DNA from: Rhyacophila brunnea
Taxonomy: Eukaryota; Arthropoda; Insecta; Trichoptera; Rhyacophilidae
Assembly: GCA_022495005.1 (NCBI GenBank)
Contig: JAGYXB010000444.1
Span: 434,001-498,000 of the forward strand
Direction: 5' to 3'
DNA: 64,000 bases
This document shows positions 1 to 12,777 of this stretch, piece after piece. The translations under genes and the position numbers were made by a program. The notes beneath the pieces were generated by a model. The model saw only the letters and a program-made list of their open reading frames with translations. It was not told where the DNA came from and ran no database searches. Within the stretch, counting starts at the first letter, position 1. Every line of letters begins with the position of its first letter.

Positions 1-836
1 ATTTTTTTCTTCGGTTTGCGGGATTCGTCCTCATGCCACACCGATCACAAGCAAAACGTGCTAATATTTGCTACGAGGTAGGGAAAATTTAGGTATAGGC
101 CATAGATAGGTTATAAATAGGTACCATGTATACTTAATTTAGGTATATCGTTCCCGTTGGAGTTATCTCTCTCGGTGGCCGTCCCTGATGCAGGAAGGTA
201 AACGATGCTTAATTGAAAAGATACTGAATTATGTTTCATCTTCAGAATTCTGCTGATTAACGTTTTTACAATAAAATCTTATAGAAGTATATTTGATTTT
301 TGATTTTTGTATATTTTAATTTATTCATATCTAGGTATTTAAAAAAAATATAGGTACGTGTATTCAGTTTCATTGATATTACATTATCATTCAATCATCC
401 AAATATCAAACCAAAAGTTCTACTTACCATTAAATTTTCATTTTTATACAATCAAAATTTTATAAACAAACAACTTTATTTTTCTGGTATGCCGTAAGAT
501 CCTCTATACCTAATCACTGATACATTTTTTTTACTATCGTTTATGACGTTATCGACGGGTGTGTTTAGATTTTAATAACGTTGAGTAGGCTTAAAAATAA
601 TCCTGATATTTGTATGCAGTCATTCAAAATGAACACAAAAGTAAATATTATTTTTTCTACAACTAATTATGTTTTGGTGGTTTAGCAATTTGGTTTTTAA
701 ACAGAGCAAGTGGATTCCGAGAGAGTGGGATTTTTTTTACAAGAATCGTTGGATCCTTTTTGTGGGCCAAACAACCCTCGAAAAATAACATATACCTAAT
801 TGCTACCAGACGCCGGAATATAATAACGAAATAATA

Positions 837-955
837 GAACATACATAATTCTGAAAACACTCATGAGAAAATATAGTCAATAGAAAAAAATCTTTTTCGA
901 CACTCTCTCTATTGGCTATATTTTCTCTTGAGTGTTTTCAGAATTATGTATGTTC
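837..955. repeat. Near-perfect 47-bp inverted repeat (hairpin)
   Basis: Positions 837-883 (starting GAACATACATAATTCTG) and 909-955 (ending CAGAATTATGTATGTTC) are inverted copies with only a couple of mismatches, separated by about 25 bp. A fold-back MITE or a hairpin left by an element is likely. No target-site duplication was recognised. The low divergence between arms suggests recent origin or conversion. Confidence 0.85.
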
Positions 956-1346
956 AATAATTAGAATGGTATATTCTTAAATCTTGTGAATTATTCGTTG
1001 AATAAAAGAAATAGTTAATTATAAAAACGAAATAATACTTCACACATTATTGGGGTTTTTCTTGGATCTTATGAATGTGTATGTTTCAAAGATTTTTCAA
1101 ATTATGTATTTAAAAATTGTTACATTCTTTAATCGCGTCTATTATCCAGCATTGAGTAAATAAAAAATATTTAAAAAAAAAAATTAAATAAAATGGAAAT
1201 TCAATAAATTATGTGATTGAAAAACTCCGATTGGGTCATGTAACGACAAAACTTGGCACAGGAACGCAGCGAGACACGAGTCAGTGCAAAAGGTTTCCCC
1301 AAAAAGTGAACATTCCTCGCACTTCACAGTGTGAAAATTTCATTTT

Positions 1347-1465
1347 AAAATATTCCGCCAATAAAGCTAAGCACTGATAAGGCTTGAGATGCTGATGTTA
1401 CAAAATCGGCCTGCCAGTACTGTAGCGACTGATAAGATTTTCGAGAAAATTTGGCGGAATATTTT
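1347..1465. repeat. Short MITE-like element with 15-bp inverted ends
   Basis: AAAATATTCCGCCAA (1347-1361) and TTGGCGGAATATTTT (1451-1465) are perfect inverted repeats 89 bp apart. Related pieces occur at about 11297 (AATTTGGCGGAATA) and about 50958 (ATTCCGCCTAATAAAGC), which supports a dispersed family. No coding capacity. Confidence 0.55.
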
Positions 1466-3144
1466 TTATCGCCCACTGGGAAATGTACGGATATACATAA
1501 ACTCTGCAGATATTACTTGTTTTCTTTTAGCATAATTTGAAATAAATTTTGAACGCGGGAAACACTGGCATCGATAAAAATGAAAATCAATTCATACAGA
1601 ACTACCACAGAATATGTATAGATAGATGGATAGGTAGATACAATTCAAGCATGTTAAAAAATGCGCAAAAGTAAGCATTGTACAATAAAGACATGCGTAA
1701 TTAATAATGGGGCAGGTGCATACTTTCTTCGTTCTGGCGTCTCCTCCTCTTCAGGATCACATCCTACTATTCCTCACTACTTTTAAATAATCTGATATAT
1801 GATAATAATTGATATAATACATACATGCATTGCTATGTACTTATATTCCTACACTCCCTACCTCGACCAATATTAATATTCATTACATCGCTTTCATGTA
1901 TGTGTTTGTTATAAGATAGGTGTGTAGCTTAGTACACATGGAATTTGTAATATAAAACGACTTACATTATTTAATGTAATCATTAGACTCAGTAACATTT
2001 TTTTCAGCTTTACTTTCGTATTTCATTTGAAGAAAGTTTTCTTGAACGTCTTTTAATTTAGGTTAGTACCTACCTATCGTTTTAAATTGAAAACAAAACA
2101 CCAGCTCATACAAAAAGCATTCTTTAATAGTCGAAACACATATTATTATTGTTTTGTTTCTGTTGCATAGACTGAATCCTTACCTATTAATTGATTTTAC
2201 TTAAGATGAACATAATCAATCACAGTGATACGATCTCATATAATATATCGGAATATAATTTAATCGTAAACAAAATAAGTCAGTATGCAATAATCTTTTA
2301 CACTTTACATAATGTTGAAATACGTGATTTAAAAAAATGTTCTCCTGAAGATCAAGCAAAGGATTAAGGCGATTAAGCCAACAGGGATGGACGTTATATG
2401 TTTATAGGAAAGGGTAGGAAGTTGGAATGTGAGGGGAAATTGGGGGTGAAAATCTTTATTTCACATCGCTCTCCCTTACTTGTATCCCAAGCATGCCCCG
2501 AGACCTGCCTGTAATGCTGATAGGCAAAAAAAAGAAACTGAAAACTTTTAGTTCCCACTTCTTTGGTGGCGGAATGGAGGAATTTTATTTTGAGAATTCG
2601 ATTCGTGAGTTTATTGATTTTAATGAAACTGCAAGGAACTTTTTTTGTGAAATACGAAATGTTTGTTATGATTAAACAATATTGTACTGATTAGTGATTT
2701 GGTAGGTGATTAATTCACAAAATTTTAGGTACCTACTCATCTCCACCATGGATATAAATACTTATAAAATATAGAATTATCTCATTGGCACCTGAATTAA
2801 TTAAAAATATTTGTACAGTGTCTTGTTATAATAATATAATACCTCCGCATAAAATAATGTAATTGTACATACCTACCCAAGATATTATATCAAGAGATCT
2901 ATAAAATGTGAGGGACATTAATATAATTTATTGGTTCAATGAATAGAAAAAAACGCCTGCGGCGCAATTATCATTCGTGTTACTACGTAATAGAAAAATA
3001 CAACATAATTTGTCATACCTAGTATAATTATTTTTATGAGAATATAAGTCATATAGAATAGAAGTATAATTCCATTTAAGAAATATTTTTTTATATTTTG
3101 GGAAACCACGCTTGGTGTGGCCCTAAACACAACTAAAATTCAAT

Positions 3145-3177
3145 AAATCGGGCATAATATGATATTATGCCCGATTT
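3145..3177. repeat. Perfect 16-bp palindrome with 1-nt spacer
   Basis: AAATCGGGCATAATAT (3145-3160) and its exact reverse complement (3162-3177) are separated by a single G. The arms could extrude a cruciform. No flanking duplication identified; origin unknown. Confidence 0.9.
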
Positions 3178-3960
3178 CGAGTCATATTTTATTTCTTATG
3201 TTTTACTCGATCATTTAGTTGGAAAGCTTTTTATTTATAATGCAATATGTAAAATGTAAAATAGCCGATGAAAATTAATAGAATACCTAGGTACTTATAT
3301 CAGTTTGTATTATTTACAAAAATAATAAGATTGGATTAATTAAACAATCGTTCATTAATAGTATTGATTGATTCCGTATTAGTTTCAATTTAAATGACTC
3401 ACTATTAATTAATATAATCTGAAACATCGGTAGTAGTAAAATGTAGATACTATTTATTGGTGTAGGTTAACACTATCAAAAGGAGGTAGGTACACTAATT
3501 ATCTTTACAATGTAAATTAGGTAATAGGATACAATGCTCAGAATATTATATCCAACTCACGCGCATTACACAAATGGTAAGTAGGTACCTACCTAAGCAA
3601 GTCTCAAACAGCATGCCAATTCAGTAAACGACAGGGATACCTATATTGAGAATATCGGTTTCCGGTAATCAGCAGTCACGAAGATATAGGCGCCACTCAC
3701 ATATAAGTAAATCAATCAGGCTTAACAAATAATTTTATTCAATGCACATAACGCATTACTATTTAACTGGCATTATTTATTGGCGATAAAAATATATAGG
3801 ATCAATTTGTATTATTGAATCAATTGGAAAGTAAAACTTAGTGTTATGGGTTACGTTAAGTGAGTATGTAAGAGATTATGTAATCGATTTGGAATTGAGT
3901 AAATTGTCTGAGAGAAATAATATGTACATACTTATCAATATTTTAATTCTGTCTATCTTA

Positions 3961-4195
3961 ACCCTGTCGCACATAGAAACTCGGGTCGACTGCAATACAT
4001 CGATTTTGTCGATGTGATTTTGTTGTCATTCAAAAAACAAATGTAACTTAAGGTACTGCCAAAATTTTGGCTGAAAAAACTTATTCATTTGACATCACTG
4101 TCCCAGCACGGAAGAGAGTTACAACATTGCTTCCAGTGTTGATTTATGATCATATCCCAGTCAAGACAATTAATTGTCTATGTGCGACCGGGCTT
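3961..4195. repeat. Interspersed repeat F1, short copy with inverted ends
   Basis: The left end CCTGTCGCACATAGA and right end TCTATGTGCGACCGG are inverted repeats about 235 bp apart. The inner part (about 4115-4170, GGAAGAGAGTTACAACATTGC) matches, with divergence, the reverse complement of about 12870-12935 and the family also seen at 48440 and 35936. This makes it a member of a dispersed non-autonomous family with GTCGCACATA-type ends. Confidence 0.6.
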
Positions 4196-4339
4196 ATTAT
4201 TAGATATAATTTTCTCTACAGCAGACTGTTATAATATCTTAATGCTGATAATTCTAAATGCTCATGAAATAAATGTCAAGATGTACGTAATCTATATTTT
4301 ATTTTTAAATACTTATTATTAATCGTTAAAATGAACTGC

Positions 4340-4760
4340 TCCCATTGTTCGATATCAAAATGCATCTCGTATTGAGAAGACTGCATAAAAAGGTATCCCG
4401 GTACCACATATGCAAAACAAGGTCTAAATCCACGAGACACTAAACTTTATTGCACCAACAGAACCTCTGACGGGCTCACCCGAAGTGGGCTAAATGCCCG
4501 CATAGAATGCAAGTTTAACACGAAGACTCGAATAATGGGTCAGCAGAACGGTTCCCCCAGCCCCAGAGCTAAACTCGGGTACCAAAAATTGAAAACCGAA
4601 AAAATTACAAAAAATGGACCACAGGTTTTTCATTGAAAGCGAAACCACTCAAATGCAATGAGATCCTACACTAAGGAAATGTGTTGCCTCTGGAGGAACA
4701 CATTAAACCCATTGAAGACTCGATATTATGAACTCGAACTGTCAACGGGTTTTTACATAT
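4340..4760. other. Unidentified GC-richer block
   Basis: This block is clearly richer in G+C than its surroundings and lacks TAGGTACC-type motifs. It has no open frame of useful length on either strand and no inverted ends that I can see. It may be the remains of an LTR or DNA element; I cannot assign it. Confidence 0.3.
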
Positions 4761-4973
4761 TATTTTGTGTACTCAAAGACATGCAATTCGGTACACAGCA
4801 CAGTGGTAATGCTACAGTAGTAATGTCTTAAAATTTGATACCGATCAGTTGCTCCAAATATGGGGTCCCCATACAACCGTTTTTCAAAAAAATCAGTCAA
4901 TGTCAGTTTTTATGTTTCAAATGACATTTTTTTTATTTCAAGTAGGTATTTATTTCATTTTAGTCGAGACTAG

Positions 4974-5060
4974 GGATTCTAATCCCGGGATCCCGAACTA
5001 TTTTCGATACATATGAATCCCGGGATTGGTAAACATAATCCCGAAACTTTCGGGATTGAT
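4974..5060. repeat. hAT-like terminal sequence (ATCCCGGGAT repeats)
   Basis: TAGGGATTCTAATCCCGGGA followed by further ATCCCGGGAT and AATCCCGAAA sub-repeats resembles the ends of some hAT elements. A matching inverted end occurs at about 30947-30985 (TCCCGGGATTAGTATTCCC). I could not find the partner end of this copy, so it may be truncated. Confidence 0.4.
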
Positions 5061-5944
5061 TTTTTTATCAATTTTTATGGAAAATAAAATAAAAACGAAA
5101 ATATAACAGACAAAATACTTTTAATAACATATAACTACATTAGAAATAAACTGAGTTTTAATGAAGTTTGATTTATTACCCATGTGTTGTCAATTCATTT
5201 TTTTTTTCACATAAATTAATAAAAATGAGACAGATTGGAAAAAAACAATTCTTCGCACTTTTAAAAAAGTGATTCCACCATGATCTCATACGTTTTACGA
5301 CAGTTTCATATTTGGCCGACTAATTAATATGACAACAAAATACAAAATGAAAGATATGCTTCTGTAAAAGAAAAAAAGGGTTCAGAAAATGCTTACTAGG
5401 TAATTCTAACCATTCCCGCTAGCTATTTCTGTACACAATACTACCTTACATAGTTAGTTATCTACATAAGGAAAGGCTGAGTACATTTCCTAAGATTTCC
5501 TCTGAATTTTTCCTATTTTCACTCACCCGCTCTTTTTGAGAGTTTCAAGCGAGGGACGCGAAAGACGTATCGTATAGCTTTGGCTTGCCGAAAGTTGCGT
5601 TTACGCAAAGACAATCACTTGACACTTGAAACAAATATACCTACGTATGGTATTAACTGCTTATTATACTTATATGTACTAAGATACGAAATGAAAATAT
5701 AATTAAAAACTTTGTTTTGAACAATCATTCTCTTGTTACCGCGTACCTCACCTCCTAGTTCGTTAAATAAATAAATATCAAAAACACCACCGGTTTGCAA
5801 TTCACCGATAAACTAAAGAGTCTTGAATATATCTCTACGCTCTCATTATCTGCTAAATCTATTTGGGTCTAAAATATTCTATAACCTTATTTTGTACCTA
5901 CATTATCCATGAGCCGTAATGAAGTAATATTATATTGCCCGCCT

Positions 5945-5985
5945 CTGAAACCGTAGATGCGGGTTCGAATCTCGTACTTGGCAAA
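5945..5985 (+). repeat. tRNA-derived SINE fragment (3' half)
   Basis: A B-box-like GGTTCGAATCT (5962-5972) lies in a T-arm-like setting (GTAGATGCGGGTTCGAATCTC), shared with the SINE piece at 37632. The D-arm half is missing or eroded, so this is not a functional tRNA. Confidence 0.5.
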
Positions 5986-7537
5986 AATCACATAGACACC
6001 TACTGTGTTTGTTAATGTGCATTTAATCCACAGAAACGACCCGGTAAGTTGGGGAAAGGGTTACTTAAATTCCTCGTAGAAAAATTATATACGTAACTAC
6101 ATTTTCCTTTAATTAAAAAATATTTTAAAAACTATATAGATATTTGGTACTTATATTATGAATGATTAGGTACATTTTACTCACACAGAACTATTAATAT
6201 CACATACATTTAGTTAATTGTTTTAACTTAAGCAATTGTTTCGATAAATAATTGACTTGCTTTGTAGTAGAGTAGATGGGCCGTGTTCGAAATAAGTAGG
6301 TAGGTACCTACTACGCTATATACATACATTATATGCAAGAATGTAGAGCTACAGAGTCTACGCCAGAACTTAGTACTCTTGTACGCAGAACAAGTAGATC
6401 TTGCTAGGCGTAGAACCTTCCCTCCCTCCGAAGTGTCAAACCTTTTTCTGTGTGAACTGAATAACAAAACATCTATCGAAGATATTTCTTATGTTTTAAC
6501 TTATCTCTTTGTTTCGTGGGGTGTTATACTAATTAGTTTCTAAGCCAATATACCTTCATATACCTTCGATATGATGAAAATATCGAATAAGGATGACTTT
6601 TAAAGATTAATTATTCTTATATTTCTTGTATGAAGATATGCTGACTTTTATACAAAATCATAGTTAATACAAACTTTTACTTTTTACTTCATATTGTTAG
6701 CCCATAGTCCTGGGGGTATGCATTATTCATTCTTGACACTTTCATTAGTAGGTAGTTATTTTTCTTCACTCGGCCCGGCCTGTCATCAGTAATGCATGCC
6801 TGTATAGGTAGGTAAATATTGTGATTTATGAATATATAATTAGTTAAATAATGTAACTTTTGTACGATTTTGTGACCACTGAAGTCTCTAAGAGTTTGGT
6901 GAGATGCTATCAAACGCACGGGCTACACACATTGCCTTAGACTTGAGGGGCCTCGCGAATCTTAGAAGATATTTACGCCAAATAAACATTATCACAGAAA
7001 TGAAATTTTTCTAGAAACAAGTAATTAAATATTTACATATCTTCACCCCCATTCTACCTTGGCGCAAGGTAAATGCGACTTCTTCGCCATTAATTTATTT
7101 ATCAATCGATATCTATTTGCTACTTGGAAAAAATTGTCAATTAATACCCAAGACGGACTATATTTAGGCTGTGGTGCTGTATTGCGAATGTGCAAATTGT
7201 AATACCGACTAGTTATTGATTATTTTCGAATACAATGCGGTAACCTGTTCGAAATAAATGAAGATTTTTAATGTCATATTTTGTTCAAATTATTATGTAA
7301 GACCTACCCACCCATTGTTTCTAAGATTGAATATGATTTTTCGAAACCTTAATAGAGGAAAGATTAAATATCTAGTCATTATTTTGTATATTGTTATACC
7401 TAAGTATATTGTATCCATGGATATACTTATATTAAAGGTTAGCTTTCTTTCCTATATGTTCTACGTTAGTGGACGACAGTTCAGGAATATTGTGTAGTCA
7501 TCAACTTTTAAGGAATATAAAATAGGTAGGTACCTAG

Positions 7538-8120
7538 CAGTGGCGAAGGGTGGAGGTAGGCTGTTAAGATTCGCTATAAATAGTACACACTAAACTTTTT
7601 TAGTCATATGTATTTGTTTTTATTGAACTAAGACTACAATTTACAGATGGTGTTAGTTAGTTTTTAAAAATCAACTAAACCCTGCCTAAACGAAACCATA
7701 ATAGTTTTAGTCTAATTTGGGCAATACGACAAAATTGTGCACACTTTTTCATTCATAGTTATTTATTTTCGTTGGATTAAAACTACATATTAGACATATT
7801 GTTGGTTCATTTTTTTAATTCATTAAGCCCTGCGTAAACCAAACTAGAATAAATAAAAAATATTATTCTATCTATAAAATACTCAAAGTTATGTATGATT
7901 TAATTGCATAATTTTAGATATTTTATAGATATACATGTATTTTTTGACTATTATCTATTATGGCTTGGTTTCTCAGGGTTTAATTGAATTTTAAAAACTA
8001 ACCAACATTATCTGTAAATTATAGTCTTATTTCAACGAAAACAAATATCTATGTCTGAAAAAGTTTAATGTGCACTGTTTATGGCGGATCTTAACAGCCT
8101 ACCTCCACCCTTCGCCACTG
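7538..8120. mobile_element. Fold-back MITE, 8-bp TSD, TIR CAGTGGCGAAGGGTGGAGG
   Basis: The left end (CAGTGGCGAAGGGTGGAGG, 7538) recurs inverted at the right end (8120), with arm similarity extending more than 140 bp inward. It is flanked by perfect 8-bp duplications GTACCTAG (7530-7537 and 8121-8128), which indicates hAT-type transposition. The inner part also contains two diverged direct copies of a roughly 100-bp unit. No coding capacity. The same end occurs at 63933 and, diverged, at 37569. Confidence 0.9.
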
Positions 8121-9598
8121 GTACCTAGGTATATCATACAAAAGAATTTGTTGTCATTATTTTAGGAAGGTAAAAAGAATTAATTTCACTTAGGTACATT
8201 TGTACATTGCCGTGGCGAAGATTCCATCCCAGGCGATTATTTAATAAGAAAAATAATTTGTAATTGCCTATTGAAGTATTTAAACAATAACTTAATTTTT
8301 TTAATATTCTAAAAAAATGATATCTATATTTTGCAAATTTTGCAAAAGAAAGTTATACATATGCAGATATTACATATTATGAACCAACATCACCAACGCA
8401 ATTCAACAAAGGTTTCAATTAATTTAGGACATTTCACGCAAACAACACATACGTATGATTATATGTGTAGGTATAGTAAAAGATACATAGGTACACAATG
8501 TCATATTATCACGTAAACTGAGGCTGTAGGTATTTAAGCCTAATGGTACCTCCGGTCCATATAACGATGTACATTTTGAAAAATACACATTCAGTCGAGC
8601 GCGTCGGGTCGATATCGAACAGTTTCACAGTCTAAACGCCCAACTGCCGTGATAGCACAATTTTCTAGTCCGAGCTCGAATCGCGGGTAGGTACCTACCT
8701 ATTACTTTTCTTTAATATATATTTTAGTGTATTGTCTTTTTTCGTGTAATATCTATTATAAAAGGGTTAAATGCAATATTTTTTCAGTTACCTATCTACC
8801 ACAGGCTACCTACCGCAACAGGCAGCCTTCATCACTGTCAACTAGGTACCTACGAAATAGTATATTATATCTATTATTATAGTCATAAAATCTTTTAACA
8901 TGGAACATGTTCTCATGATCTCCGACCCAAAAGCGTTACAAAATAGACGCAGAATAACTTACTATAGAATATAGATGCGCAACTTACGAGTGCTGATTAC
9001 TTACGAGTGCCGATTATATTCATTTTACGTTTAGTAGCCTACATTCTGTGCGACGTAATGTTCGTATGTTATTATTACTTCTGTAGTTTTATTATTGTAA
9101 TTACCTTCATAATTTTCAGAAAAGTAAAATTGTTTGAATCATTTGGATTCGATTACTTTGACAAATAAATGTTCTTTCGAATTTGGACAACCAGCATTCA
9201 GAGAATCAGTAGGCAAAGCATGTTCCATGTTTAATAATTTTAGCCGTCAGGGCTTAAGTAACCATCTTCTGTTTTTATTTTCTATTGTGGTCCTGCGTGT
9301 TTATCCACCTGGCAGGAGTGAATAATATCAATTTGAGAAAAGTGTTTCATTTACTTTCGACTCGAGAAACGGAGCCATCTCTCACCCAGATCTTCGCTAC
9401 CTTAGTCCTCTTGACCCTCCACCTTCCAGCGAGGGAAAGAATGAAACTGGGAGGGACGGAAAAGAAAAGAGAGAAAAAGTGAGGCACCGAAATATAAAGG
9501 CGCGTTCTCACAGGCTCTACACAGCCGAAGGAATTCTACGAAACTTTGGAACAATTCAACTCTCTTAGATTCGTCGCCGATTATAGTAAATGGTTATA

Positions 9599-10191
9599 CA
9601 GTCGAACTTGGTTATTACGATCCTGGAAATAGCGATATCTCGGATGTAATGAGGAAACATTCGTTAATATTTCAGTTTATGATTTTCTCCATACATTTAT
9701 TCACTATTATAACGAGCTACTTCTCGGGTATACCGAACAAAACTGTTAATGTGTCGATCGTTTTAAAACTACATTTCGACCCTAAGCTTAGTTACCTAAC
9801 TAGACCGATGCCGCCGAGATCGGATTACGTTTATGACACTAGTTAAGTGTCTAAGTACCTAATTGGTGTTTTCGCCGACAACATTAAAAAAGTATCCACG
9901 CATATGGTTGAAATTGCATGTAAAAAAACCAAGCTTTTTGAAGTCAGTAGGTACCTACCAGCGCCGGCGGCTCAGTACTTCATTACAATAAACAACTTCT
10001 TTTGTAGTTTATGAATGCCATGCTTATTTCGGGGATTTTTACGATGGTTTTCAGATTTTTTATGTTATATGCTTAAATAGAACGTGGCGTGAAAAATGTT
10101 ATATAACGATATAATGTGTAGGTAATGCTTATAACGAGCAAATTCAGTCGGTCCCATCTTCCTCGTAATAACCAAGTTCGACGTTCGACTG
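9599..10191. mobile_element. pogo/Tigger-like non-autonomous DNA element
   Basis: The left end CAGTCGAACTTGGTTATTAC and right end (TCGTAATAACCAAGTTCGAC, a 5-bp repeated insertion, then ACTG) are inverted repeats flanked by TA (9597-9598 and 10192-10193). CAGTCGAAC plus a following CGATATCTCG-type sub-repeat is characteristic of pogo/Tigger transposons. The 593-bp interior has an open frame of 65 codons without recognisable transposase motifs, so this is a MITE. Confidence 0.82.
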
Positions 10192-11164
10192 TATACCTAC
10201 AGCTTTATGTAGGACTGTAGGTAGTCATTGATTGAACTGGTGTAGTTTGGTTAAGCGGTAGGAGATATAGGTTATTCTTTATATACCGCCATCTAACAGA
10301 AGATTCGTTGTCATTGTTTTATATATATTTGCGTCTGTCTCTAAAAGGTGAGGTTCTGCTTTGGTTGAACCATAGACATAAATCCTTCTGTCAATTAGGT
10401 AATGCCCCTTCATCTTCTTCCAAGTCTTTTTTGGTATGTTCAAGTGACTAAATAATTCATGCTTTTAAACTCATACTTATTAATACTATAAGTAGTATAA
10501 GTACTTATAATTACATACGTACAAATTTTATATAGAAACATATTTAATGACATTGAAGCAAATTGCGCAAACTTATCATAAAACAAATTCATGAGACATT
10601 TTTATCTTCAAATGTTTTAGCTTTATGACAATTCATTTCATGACTCCCTTTATCATTTAAATAAATTTATTTTTGAAGGAGCAATGTATTTATTATGCTA
10701 TTGAGACTTGGAAAGAATAATTTTCAGTATTTTTATATACAACTGTTTTACTGTTATACTGGTATACTTACACTAGTCATAGGTTGGAGATTTTAAATCT
10801 TAAACAAGAAAAGGTTCCAATTTTCATAATTCGCTCTGACTCTTCGATTTACACCATGTGGTAAGGGTCTCCCTTTGATAGTGGGCAACGTACGTATGTA
10901 CTTCATATATAATGACATCATTAGATTCAGTTAAAATTAAATACAATACATACATTTAAAAAATCGAACTTTTGCCGACCGGGTATTTTGCGCACCCTAG
11001 TATAGTATAACCTCTTTTGGCGCGCTCCTAGTTGTCCTATTCACAGTAAGTTTTCACTATTACCTACGATGTTTTGATATTTATAATATTTTTTGTTTAC
11101 AAATATCTTAGATATGACTGTCATAGATGACATTATTCAACGCTATTTAAATCAAATATAAGGT

Positions 11165-11415
11165 AAACAGACCCAGAAAATCGCGTTCTTTCGCGTCTCC
11201 GCTCCACTCCGTACGGACGCTTTGTAACGTGGACGAATTTCTCGGACTGGTTGTTCGGGGTAGGGGTAGAAGCGGAAACGCTTAACGAACGGGAGAAATT
11301 TGGCGGAATAAGAAGAGTAATGCGCGAACGTAAAATATAGCGCTGAATTACATCGGGAGAGGGCGCGAGACGTACGAATTGGTACACGGCGTTATAGCCA
11401 TCGGAAAATTATGGC
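11165..11415. promoter_or_regulatory. CpG-rich islet upstream of abd-A (candidate regulatory element)
   Basis: About 250 bp with many CpG dinucleotides and no TAGGTACC motif, in otherwise AT-rich DNA about 13 kb before abd-A. An 84-codon frame runs through it on the minus strand but shows no domain and is probably a by-product of the GC bias. It could be a Hox-complex regulatory element, a non-coding RNA promoter or an eroded transposon; one 14-bp piece (about 11297) is shared with the MITE at 1347. Confidence 0.3.
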
Positions 11416-11840
11416 GCAATGGCCAATATTATTAGCTCACTTGCAGTAGGCACTTACTCTCGCAGCACCTAGGTCTAATAATTCAAATAAAAATATAACA
11501 AAATTATGCGCCACGTAAATTTTATTGTAGAGTATGTTTAAATAGAACATAGGTAGGTAGGTACCTACTGATCCTACCAAACCAAGTATCAGAGTAATTG
11601 ATCAATTGGGTAGATATTTAACTACTTTAGATAATGGTATATTTTACGACGTGTGGTAATTTTCCCTCTTTCCCGGGTCTGGCAAATTCACATGTTGTTT
11701 TTCAATGTTTAGACACATAGCATAGATTGAGAAAGTGGCTCGCACCCATTTCTTGTAAGCACATCTGTTAAGAAACCTCTTCGTTGAGTCAAATATCCTA
11801 AAATATATTTCCTTCAAGATATTTCTTTAGTCCTTTAGAG

Positions 11841-12482
11841 CAGTGTTATTCAACCGATGGTCCGCGGACCGCCACCGGTCCACAAGAATTTATTACAGGT
11901 CCGCGAAAGCTTTCACGACTATATCGCTACACGATTCGGGGAATTCGCACTAGATGAAATGCTGAGAGAATTTTCGAATGCAGCTGATATTAACCAGAAA
12001 GTCATATTCAACATCATAAGCCAACATATAAATAGGTATTAAATCATGCGCTCTTGATCCTCGTGAGAAAGAAAAGCTGATCGAGCTATCTTCTGATGTC
12101 ACTCTGGTGTTGATAAAGCCCTTGATAAAGAATATCCATCTCTGAGTTATAAAGATCAGATTGTTGGTAATTTTTTCGACTTTTATTTTTATTTTTGTGA
12201 AAAGAATTTTTCATCTATGTCAATAATAAAAACCAAACAGAGAAATCGAATGGTCTTCGAATTCGTCTTTCAGATACAATGCTGCAACCACGTATATATC
12301 AAATTTGCTTACAAAGAAGCAGCAGCAGATTTGGCAGTAACGAAAAGTTGTAATTTTAAAACATAAGATTTAATAAATAAAATTCTACCCATAATGGTTA
12401 TTATTTCTGGCTAATACCGGTCCGCGAAATATTTCTCCTATGTTCACCGGGCCGCGGGTGTTTAAAAGGTTGAAGAACACTG
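11841..12482 (+). mobile_element. Internally deleted hAT element with eroded transposase
   Basis: The ends CAGTGTTATTCAACC and (inverted) CAGTGTTCTTCAACC match at 14 of 15 positions. Flanking 8-bp duplications CTTTAGAG (11833-11840) and CTTTAGTG (12483-12490) differ at one base. The inside keeps coding remnants on the + strand: a frame containing ALDEMLREFSNAADINQK (about 11950-12000), then after a stop ALDPREKEKLIELSSD (about 12049-12096). The latter resembles the middle-to-C-terminal part of ZBED5/GTF2IRD2-like hAT transposases. The element is far too short to be autonomous. Confidence 0.88.
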
Positions 12483-12777
12483 CTTTAGTGTTTAGTGAAT
12501 GCTGTATCAAATCAGAACTGACTGAATGTATTTTAGTCATTGCAACTGCTGTTCTGTGAACTGTTGCATTGTCATGGAAAATATCACCTTTCTTCTAGGC
12601 CAAATGCATAGATGATTATAATAGCTACTTCTTTGCTTTCAAAAAATACCTACAATATTTTTTCTTAATACCTACGTATCGCTGATGTATATTTTTCCAT
12701 TTGAAAGATATCTCGTCATTCTTGTCAGTGAAAATTGTTCCAGGTAAGGTAGGTACGCATCCGAAAAACAACCTTTA

